DNA from: Gammaproteobacteria bacterium
Lineage (GTDB): Bacteria > Pseudomonadota > Gammaproteobacteria > Nitrosococcales > Methylophagaceae
NCBI GenBank assembly: GCA_003645385.1
Contig: QNEY01000144.1
Coordinates: 1 to 5,134 of the forward strand
Direction of reading: 5' to 3'
DNA: 5,134 bases
The position numbers and the translations under genes are program-made. Shown in pieces: positions 1 to 5,134 of the stretch (position 1 is its first letter; every line of letters starts with the position of its first letter). The notes beneath the pieces are model-generated. The model saw nothing but the letters and a program-made list of their open reading frames with translations, ran no database searches and was not told the origin of the DNA.

Positions 1-1994
1 GGAATGATAATCCCAGTTTCTTCCGCCAGCGGAATAAATTCCATTGGAGGCACTAAACCTAAAGTTGGATGCTGCCAACGAACCAAGGCTTCCATGCCAG
101 TGATTTTATTTGTACTCAAATCAATCTTCGGCTGATAAAACAATACAAACTGTTCCTGTTCCAGTGCCTTTCGTAATTCCTTTTCCAAAGTTAAACGACG
201 CATAATCTTTTCATTAATTGCAGGCGTGTAAAACTGGCTGTTATTTCTACCCTGCTCCTTGGCTAAGTACATTGCTGAATCGGCAAGTTGAATTAAATCA
301 TCAGCATCACCAGCATCGTCCGGATAGATACTAATACCAATGCTACCAGTGACCATCAACTCATGTCCAGAAAGAACATATGGCTTTTGTATTTGGTCCA
401 ACAAATTATTTGCTAGGGTTTTAACATCACTAATTTCAGCAACTTCAGGCAAAAGAACAACAAACTCATCACCACCGAATCTAGCAACGGTATCCTCAGT
501 TCGTAGAACAGATACCAAACGTTTTGCTAATACCTGCAGCAAGTCATCGCCTAATTGATGACCTAGTGAATCATTAATAAACTTAAACTGATCAATATCA
601 ATGAACAATACTGCCATTTTTGAGTGTTGCCGATCTGCATGAGCAATTGCCTGATGAAGACGGTCATTTAACAGGTTTCGATTGGGTAATTCAGTCAATT
701 CATCATGGGTTGCCATAAAAGCGATACGCTCTTGATCTGCTTTTCGTTCAGTCACATCCTCCATTACGGCCACAAAATGGATGATCTCACCTAGATGATC
801 AAAAAGAGGGGTAATTGTTTGAAACATTGTAATCAATCGACCATCTTTACGACGATTTACTAATTCACCATTCCAGACCTCACCTGATTTAATTATCTTC
901 CACATTTCTTTAATGGATACAGCATCGTGCTCACCCGACTTCAATACTCTAGGTGTTTTACCTACTACATCGTCAGGTTGAAATAATGTTTGGTGAACAA
1001 AGGCATCATTTACCCATTCAATATTGCCTTGGGGATCGGTGATCATAATCGCATTTGCTGTTTTTTCAACAGCAGCACGATGTAAACGCATCAAATTTTG
1101 ATCTTCTGCCATCTGACAGATTAGACGCAAACCAGCAGAAAAACTGGTCATAACTTGCTGAAAATCCTCATCAAATATATCGGCTTCATTGGTATGCAAA
1201 CCAATGACAGCCTTAGTGTCGCCACCAATAAAAAATGGTAAAAACAGACTATCTTTAATGTCGTCATTCTGTAATCGTTGTCGCCATTCCTGTGGCAGCT
1301 CGCTATCAGCTGTGACTCTTAACACCTTATGTTCTTGTACAGAACAAATTACTGGACTATCTTCTTTGTGTATACCAGACCATGTGTTGCCTGTATCAAA
1401 TAAGAAACCTGATCCTTCTCCAGCATAATGCAAAATTTGAGAATTGTTATCTTTACATACTTTCACCCAAGCCAATGATACTCCTAGAATATAAACCAAT
1501 TCTTGAGTAATAAACTCGAGTAACGTTGCAACCGTACAATGTGATGTTAAAACCATTTGTTCCGAAGTACGGATAAGCTGATCAACCTCACGACTCACAC
1601 GGTTGATATGAATGTTTTCTATAGTGCCATTAATCGTCTTAACTGATTGAACATCATCACTAAGCTGTAATGATATATTGACCCAAATATAACGTGAGTC
1701 AGCCTTTTTCAACCTTACCTCGCCATTCCAGTCTTGTTGCTTAACTTTATTCATCAGACCTAAAACCTGATTAACTTTTGCATGATCAACTGGATGCAAA
1801 AAGTCAGTGACAGACTTATTCAGTGATTCTGAAATGCCATGGCCTGATAATTTCTCCCAAACCGGACTTAAAAACTGCCAATGGCCAGTATTATCAATCT
1901 GGATGACAGTCTCTTTAATACTGTTAAGAAGCTGGCGATATCGACTCTCAGATTCAAGTAGTTGCTGTGCGCTTTGGGTTAATTGTTTAGGCAT
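1..1994 (-). CDS. PAS-GAF-PAS-GGDEF-EAL cyclic-di-GMP signalling protein (3' end beyond window)
   Basis: The gene reads without a stop from ATG at 1994 to the window edge (664 codons plus 2 bases). Domains in order: PAS at about residues 13-132 (starts SESRYRQLLNSI), GAF at about 145-297, PAS with PAC at about 303-420 (ends MEDVTERKADQERI), GGDEF at about 425-588, and the start of an EAL domain from about 600. The diguanylate cyclase motif FGGDEF is intact at 506-511. The product-inhibition site RTED lies at 498-501, with the usual five-residue gap. The EAL motif is at 635-637 (MEALVRW), preceded by FYQPK; about 170 phosphodiesterase residues are missing, so hydrolase activity cannot be judged. 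The family makes c-di-GMP from two GTP and/or cleaves it to pGpG. No signal peptide or membrane segment is visible, so it is probably a cytosolic sensor whose ligand is unknown. The ATG at 1994 is chosen because an in-frame TGA lies at 2007-2009 and PAS sequence starts soon after; no clear Shine-Dalgarno precedes it. Confidence 0.95.
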   Translation of the reverse strand, partial: MPKQLTQSAQQLLESESRYRQLLNSIKETVIQIDNTGHWQFLSPVWEKLSGHGISESLNKSVTDFLHPVDHAKVNQVLGLMNKVKQQDWNGEVRLKKADSRYIWVNISLQLSDDVQSVKTINGTIENIHINRVSREVDQLIRTSEQMVLTSHCTVATLLEFITQELVYILGVSLAWVKVCKDNNSQILHYAGEGSGFLFDTGNTWSGIHKEDSPVICSVQEHKVLRVTADSELPQEWRQRLQNDDIKDSLFLPFFIGGDTKAVIGLHTNEADIFDEDFQQVMTSFSAGLRLICQMAEDQNLMRLHRAAVEKTANAIMITDPQGNIEWVNDAFVHQTLFQPDDVVGKTPRVLKSGEHDAVSIKEMWKIIKSGEVWNGELVNRRKDGRLITMFQTITPLFDHLGEIIHFVAVMEDVTERKADQERIAFMATHDELTELPNRNLLNDRLHQAIAHADRQHSKMAVLFIDIDQFKFINDSLGHQLGDDLLQVLAKRLVSVLRTEDTVARFGGDEFVVLLPEVAEISDVKTLANNLLDQIQKPYVLSGHELMVTGSIGISIYPDDAGDADDLIQLADSAMYLAKEQGRNNSQFYTPAINEKIMRRLTLEKELRKALEQEQFVLFYQPKIDLSTNKITGMEALVRWQHPTLGLVPPMEFIPLAEETGIII

Positions 1995-2049
1995 TATGTA
2001 ATTCTGTCATCTGCTCATAGTTATAAACTGAAAGCCAAACCTATTACTA

Positions 2050-2078
2050 ATTATATGGGAACGCCTTGATTGTAACGA
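2050..2078 (-). promoter_or_regulatory. Candidate sigma-70 promoter of the GGDEF-EAL gene
   Basis: Read on the minus strand, a perfect -10 hexamer TATAAT occupies 2055-2050. At the ideal 17-base spacing the -35 position (2078-2073) reads TCGTTA, only 3 of 6 matches to TTGACA. Transcription would start near 2043, leaving a leader of about 50 bases before the ATG at 1994. The -10 match and position are good, but the weak -35 and the AT-rich setting mean a chance match is possible. Confidence 0.45.
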
Positions 2079-2167
2079 TTCTTGAGGGAAAAACTGTGAT
2101 AACACAGGCAGTTTTGAAAGAACTATCGACAAATATTTAATCTTGTATGCAATAGGAAATATGTAGT

Positions 2168-2304
2168 TATCCCTATCTGTAGCACAATTTTTGAACTTTT
2201 CCATAAGTCTTTGATTTAACTACTAAGTAAAAATATTAATAGTTGAAATATAGCTTTGAGTGTCGATCATAGTATCCGTCCTTTGATATCGATATATCCC
2301 TATC
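2168..2304. repeat. Direct repeat TATCCCTATC (two copies)
   Basis: The 10-base word TATCCCTATC occurs exactly at 2168-2177 and 2295-2304, with start points 127 bases apart in the intergenic region. The second copy adjoins the palindrome ATATCGATAT. Paired copies could be binding sites for a regulator, but one 10-base repeat in about 600 AT-rich bases can also arise by chance. Confidence 0.25.
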
Positions 2305-2346
2305 ATAAACAACTTAATCAATAACAACAACAACTTGAAGAGTAAT

Positions 2347-2364
2347 CCCCCTCTAAGTAGGGGG
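2347..2364. repeat. Perfect 6-bp GC-rich inverted repeat (hairpin A)
   Basis: CCCCCT at 2347-2352 and AGGGGG at 2359-2364 form a perfect stem around the 6-base loop CTAAGT. It stands out as a GC-rich island in AT-rich DNA. On the plus strand a T6 run (2379-2384) begins only 14 bases after the stem, too far for a standard intrinsic terminator; on the minus strand there is no T-run. It could be an RNA hairpin or a protein-binding palindrome. Confidence 0.5.
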
Positions 2365-2458
2365 TTGGTAGCCAGTGCTTTTTTGTCTAGCACCCAATCT
2401 TTAATTTAACTACAATCTATAACTAACGAGAAAGACTGATTGCCTAGAGGGTTGATTG
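2349..2458. other. Possible longer-range folded RNA or complex inverted-repeat patch
   Basis: CCCTCTA (2349-2355) is the exact reverse complement of TAGAGGG (2445-2451). This pairing would enclose hairpin B and a third stem, CAATC (2413-2417) with GATTG (2438-2442). It uses the same C-tract as hairpin A, so the two folds exclude each other. A second CAATC/GATTG pair exists at 2395-2399 and 2454-2458. Together these could describe a switching three-way junction, but each stem is only 5-7 pairs. No known RNA family was recognised, and the patch lies upstream of the predicted valS transcription start. Confidence 0.2.
2365..2397. repeat. Bulged inverted repeat (hairpin B)
   Basis: GTGCT at 2375-2379 pairs with AGCAC at 2389-2393 around a 9-base loop that starts with five Ts. 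TTGG at 2365-2368 can extend the stem with CCAA at 2394-2397, leaving a 6-base bulge on one side. It directly abuts hairpin A, so the two would stack in tandem if transcribed. Function unknown. Confidence 0.4.
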
Positions 2459-2531
2459 AGACTTAAATTATAAGGGTCATTCATCCTTTATCATCTGTAT
2501 TGAATCATAATCACTATCGCCCTGATATTCC

Positions 2532-2570
2532 TTAACCATTTTATGCTGACTACACGGTATAATGCGCGTC
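2532..2570 (+). promoter_or_regulatory. Candidate sigma-70 promoter of valS
   Basis: A perfect -10 box TATAAT lies at 2558-2563, followed by a GC-rich discriminator (GCGCG, 2564-2568). That would place the start of transcription near 2570, giving a leader of about 29 bases before the valS ATG. The -35 is poor: the best match, TTAACC at 2532-2537, has a long 20-base spacer, while the 17-base position reads ACCATT. A GC-rich discriminator is a known feature of promoters repressed by ppGpp, which would suit a translation gene; that regulation is inferred. Confidence 0.6.
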
Positions 2571-2598
2571 TTATTTAACTAATTAATCTAAAGTTATC

Positions 2599-5134
2599 AT
2601 GGAAAAAACCTACAATCCTGACGCGATCGAGCAAAATTGGTATCAAACCTGGGAACAAAATGGTGAGTTTTCACCCTCTGGTGAAGGTACGCCATACGCA
2701 ATTATGCTGCCACCACCTAATGTCACAGGTAGTTTGCATATGGGACATGGTTTTAATAATACGATCATGGATACGCTGACTCGTTATCATCGGATGAAGG
2801 GTGATAATACTTTATGGCAACCGGGTACTGACCATGCTGGTATCGCTACCCAAATGGTAGTCGAACGACAACTTAATGCTGAAGGCAAAACACGCCATGA
2901 TTTGGGACGTGAACAATTTATTGATCGTATTTGGGATTGGAAGCAAGAATCTGGTGACAATATTACTCGTCAGTTACGTCGTTTAGGTTCGTCTTTGGAT
3001 TGGTCTCGTGATCGCTTTACAATGGATGAAGATTTATCTGAAGCCGTTAAGCACGTATTTGTGCAATTGCATAAAGAAGGGCTTATATACCGTGGTAAAC
3101 GTCTCGTAAATTGGGATCCTGTATTACACACAGCCCTATCCGACTTGGAAGTTTTATCAGAAGAAGAATCTGGTCACTTGTGGCATTTTCGTTATCCTCT
3201 AACTGATGGCAGTGGTTATCTTGTTGTCGCCACTACCCGACCTGAGACCATGCTGGGCGATACTGCAGTAGCAGTTCACCCTGAAGATGATCGCTATCAA
3301 CATCTGATAGGCAAAACTATTACCTTGCCATTAGTCGGTCGTGAGATTCCAATTATTGCTGATGACTATGTTGATCGTGAGTTTGGTACCGGTTGTGTCA
3401 AAATCACCCCTGCTCATGACTTTAATGATGCTGAAATGGGTCAAAGGCATAATTTAGAAAAGATAAATATTCTAACAATTGATGCTGCTATTAACGAAGA
3501 GGCTCCTAAAAAATACTGGGGATTAGATCGCTATGAGGCCCGTGATGTTATTGTCCATGATCTTAAAGAACTAGGCTTATTAGAAAGTATTAAAGATCAC
3601 ACTTTGATGGTACCTCGTGGTGACCGCAGTGGTGCTGTAATTGAACCTTTGTTAACAGACCAATGGTATGTCAAAGCTGACGTATTAGCCGAGCCTGCTG
3701 TAAAAGCTGTGCAAGAAGGCAAAATCAAATTTGTCCCTGGTAACTGGGATAAAACCTTCTATAACTGGATGGATGGTATTCAAGATTGGTGTATTTCTCG
3801 TCAAATCTGGTGGGGACACCGTATTCCAGCTTGGTATGACGAACAAGGCAATATTTATGTTGCTCATGACGAGGCCTCAGTTCGCAAACAAAACAATCTG
3901 GGCGATGACGTTAAACTACGCCAAGATGAAGATGTACTTGATACATGGTTCTCATCAGCATTATGGCCATTTTCAACCTTGGGTTGGCCTGAAAATACCG
4001 ATGCTGTCAAAACATGGTATCCAAGCAGTGTGCTTGTTACTGGGTTCGACATTATCTTCTTCTGGGTAGCTCGGATGATGATGATGGGCCTGAAGTTTAT
4101 GGATGATGTGCCTTTCAAAGAAGTCTACATTCACGGTTTGGTACGAGATTCTCACGGTCATAAAATGTCTAAATCCAAAGGCAATGTACTTGACCCTATT
4201 GATATTATTGACGGCATCGATTTAGAGTCATTAGTTAAAAAACGCACTACCGGTATGATGCAACCACAACTAGCTGCCAAGATCGAAAAAGCAACACGCA
4301 AAGAATTCCCAGATGGTATCGAAGCTCATGGTACTGATGCCCTACGATTTACTTTTGCATCATTGGCATCTACAGGTCGTGATATCAACTTTGATATGAG
4401 CCGTATTGGTGGCTATCGTAACTTCTGCAATAAGTTGTGGAACGCGGCACGCTATGTATTGATGAATACCGAAGGGCAAGATAACGGTATTGATAATGAT
4501 GATGTGGAATTAAGTTTGGCTGATCGCTGGATTATTTCAAAACTTCAGTCAACAGAGCGTGAAGTTACTGCAGCAATGGATAGCTACCGTTTTGATCATG
4601 CTGCCCAAGGTATTTACGAGTTTATCTGGAATAACTATTGTGACTGGTATCTAGAGTTATCTAAACCTGTTTTGAATAATGATAATGCATCTGATGCAGC
4701 CAAACGTGGCACACGTCGCACACTCGTCCGTGTATTAGAAACAGTTTTACGGTTAACCCATCCAATTATGCCCTTTATTACTGAAGAAATTTGGCAAACA
4801 GTTGCACCATTAGCAGGTAAAACTGGCTCTACTATTATGAACCAGCCCTACCCTGTTGCTGATGAAAGCAAGATCGATATCACTGCTGAAGCTGATATGG
4901 AATGGATGATGGAATTCATTACCGGCATCCGCTCTATTCGTTCACAAATGAATATTCCACCTAAGAAACAACTACCTGTTTTATTAAAAGACAGTGCCGC
5001 AGAAGATTTAGCACGTTTAGAAGTAAATCGTGACTTTTTGAGTCGTCTGGCTAATCTTGAAAAAATTGAAATTTTGGAAGGTGAAGCCCCTGCAGCTTCG
5101 ACAGCCCTAGTCGGCAAAATGGAAATATTAATCC
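2599..5134 (+). CDS. valS: Valyl-tRNA synthetase (class Ia; 3' end beyond window)
   Basis: ValS charges tRNA-Val with valine using ATP in the cytoplasm and hydrolyses mischarged threonyl-tRNA-Val. The 845 visible residues run in one frame. The N-terminal Rossmann fold carries the HIGH-type motif HMGH at 47-50, then GTDHAGIATQ. The CP1 editing domain shows TTRPET at 212-217 and the conserved AHDFND at 272-277. Catalytic-core signatures follow: WCISRQIWWGHR from 397, DTWFSSALW from 448, and KMSKS at 522-526. The anticodon-binding helical domain begins near DRW at 641-643 and includes CDWYLEL. The frame leaves the window at KMEILI, so only the C-terminal coiled-coil arm is missing; full length is probably about 920 residues (E. 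coli 951). Compared with E. coli as remembered, a segment after AHDFND is about 19 residues shorter. The ATG at 2599 is the first after an in-frame TAA at 2584-2586; the ribosome site is weak (AAAG at 2590-2593). Confidence 0.98.
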   Translation, partial: MEKTYNPDAIEQNWYQTWEQNGEFSPSGEGTPYAIMLPPPNVTGSLHMGHGFNNTIMDTLTRYHRMKGDNTLWQPGTDHAGIATQMVVERQLNAEGKTRHDLGREQFIDRIWDWKQESGDNITRQLRRLGSSLDWSRDRFTMDEDLSEAVKHVFVQLHKEGLIYRGKRLVNWDPVLHTALSDLEVLSEEESGHLWHFRYPLTDGSGYLVVATTRPETMLGDTAVAVHPEDDRYQHLIGKTITLPLVGREIPIIADDYVDREFGTGCVKITPAHDFNDAEMGQRHNLEKINILTIDAAINEEAPKKYWGLDRYEARDVIVHDLKELGLLESIKDHTLMVPRGDRSGAVIEPLLTDQWYVKADVLAEPAVKAVQEGKIKFVPGNWDKTFYNWMDGIQDWCISRQIWWGHRIPAWYDEQGNIYVAHDEASVRKQNNLGDDVKLRQDEDVLDTWFSSALWPFSTLGWPENTDAVKTWYPSSVLVTGFDIIFFWVARMMMMGLKFMDDVPFKEVYIHGLVRDSHGHKMSKSKGNVLDPIDIIDGIDLESLVKKRTTGMMQPQLAAKIEKATRKEFPDGIEAHGTDALRFTFASLASTGRDINFDMSRIGGYRNFCNKLWNAARYVLMNTEGQDNGIDNDDVELSLADRWIISKLQSTEREVTAAMDSYRFDHAAQGIYEFIWNNYCDWYLELSKPVLNNDNASDAAKRGTRRTLVRVLETVLRLTHPIMPFITEEIWQTVAPLAGKTGSTIMNQPYPVADESKIDITAEADMEWMMEFITGIRSIRSQMNIPPKKQLPVLLKDSAAEDLARLEVNRDFLSRLANLEKIEILEGEAPAASTALVGKMEILI

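Larger units (their letters stand above)
2214..2413. repeat. Direct repeat ATTTAACTAC (two copies, plus a shorter third)
   Basis: ATTTAACTAC is found at 2214-2223 and 2404-2413. A 9-base version, ATTTAACTA, lies at 2573-2581 in the predicted valS leader. The first two copies enclose 180 bases that include the hairpin cluster. The inner ends share only TAA as an inverted repeat, so there is no good case for a small transposon with a target-site duplication. Low base complexity makes a chance origin plausible. Confidence 0.25.
1995..2598. other. Intergenic region between two divergent genes, no convincing gene
   Basis: This 604-base stretch separates the start codons of the two divergent genes. 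It is strongly AT-rich with many stops in all frames. The longest open frame (2204 down to 2007, minus, 65 residues) has no recognisable domain and is probably chance. Contents seen: a candidate promoter for each flanking gene, a cluster of inverted repeats at 2347-2458, an (AAC)4 run at 2323-2334, a 10-base palindrome ATATCGATAT at 2286-2295, and two 10-base direct repeats. No tRNA, known riboswitch or insertion-sequence end was recognised. The hairpins lack an immediately following T-run, and no terminator is expected between divergent genes. Confidence 0.75.

Noticed and set aside
340..2001. Plus-strand open frames at 340-558, 1189-1428 and 1807-2001
   Set aside because: They are antisense to the continuous PAS-GAF-PAS-GGDEF-EAL reading frame and show no protein family features.
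2161..2177. I-SceI-like homing endonuclease site on the minus strand (TAGGGATAAC)
   Set aside because: Only the first 10 of 18 bases of the recognition site match; there is no intron or homing gene nearby.
2007..2204. 65-residue minus-strand ORF as a real small gene
   Set aside because: No recognisable domain, signal or membrane segment, no good ribosome site seen, and it covers the candidate promoter of the downstream gene. Kept only as a low-interest finding because it shares the frame of the GGDEF-EAL gene.
2347..2384. Rho-independent terminator made of the CCCCCT/AGGGGG stem and the T6 run
   Set aside because: The T-run starts 14 bases after the stem and lies at the start of another stem-loop; no gene ends upstream of it on the plus strand.
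2214..2413. Small transposable element flanked by a 10-base target-site duplication (ATTTAACTAC)
   Set aside because: The inner ends share only TAA as an inverted repeat, far too little for a MITE, and a third near-copy of the word at 2573 points to low-complexity AT-rich sequence.
3685..4161. Several overlapping open frames on both strands (60-112 residues)
   Set aside because: All lie inside the valS reading frame, which is continuous and matches ValS throughout; they are shadow frames.
4848..5117. 89-residue minus-strand open frame near the right edge
   Set aside because: Antisense to the C-terminal part of valS, which is clearly coding in the plus direction.

Overview
The window looks like chromosomal DNA from an AT-rich gammaproteobacterium (roughly 40% GC by eye). 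The main support is the valyl-tRNA synthetase, whose long conserved stretches match the Escherichia coli/gammaproteobacterial type of ValS as I remember it. Bis-PAS/GAF GGDEF-EAL receptors are also typical of free-living gammaproteobacteria. A genus cannot be fixed from this sequence; an aquatic Thiotrichales/Methylophaga-like bacterium is only a guess.

Layout: two large, divergently transcribed genes, each cut by a window edge, are separated by a 604-base intergenic region. On the minus strand, 1994 down to 1 encodes the first 664 residues of a multidomain cyclic-di-GMP protein, ordered PAS - GAF - PAS - GGDEF - EAL. It has an intact GGDEF motif and RxxD inhibitory site, and the EAL motif is present before the edge. 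On the plus strand, 2599 to 5134 encodes the first 845 residues of valyl-tRNA synthetase (ValS). It contains the HIGH-type motif, the editing domain, KMSKS and the anticodon-binding domain; only the C-terminal coiled-coil tail lies outside.

The intergenic region (1995-2598) has no convincing gene. It holds a perfect -10 box (TATAAT) for each divergent gene. Near its middle is a cluster of inverted repeats (2347-2458) that can form two local hairpins plus a competing longer-range pairing. It also has short direct repeats.

The two genes are functionally unrelated: one is housekeeping translation, the other a second-messenger signalling receptor. They share only the intergenic region. I see no mobile element, CRISPR array, tRNA, rRNA or defence system. 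The one part not explained by known families is the structured patch at 2347-2458, and the evidence for it is modest.
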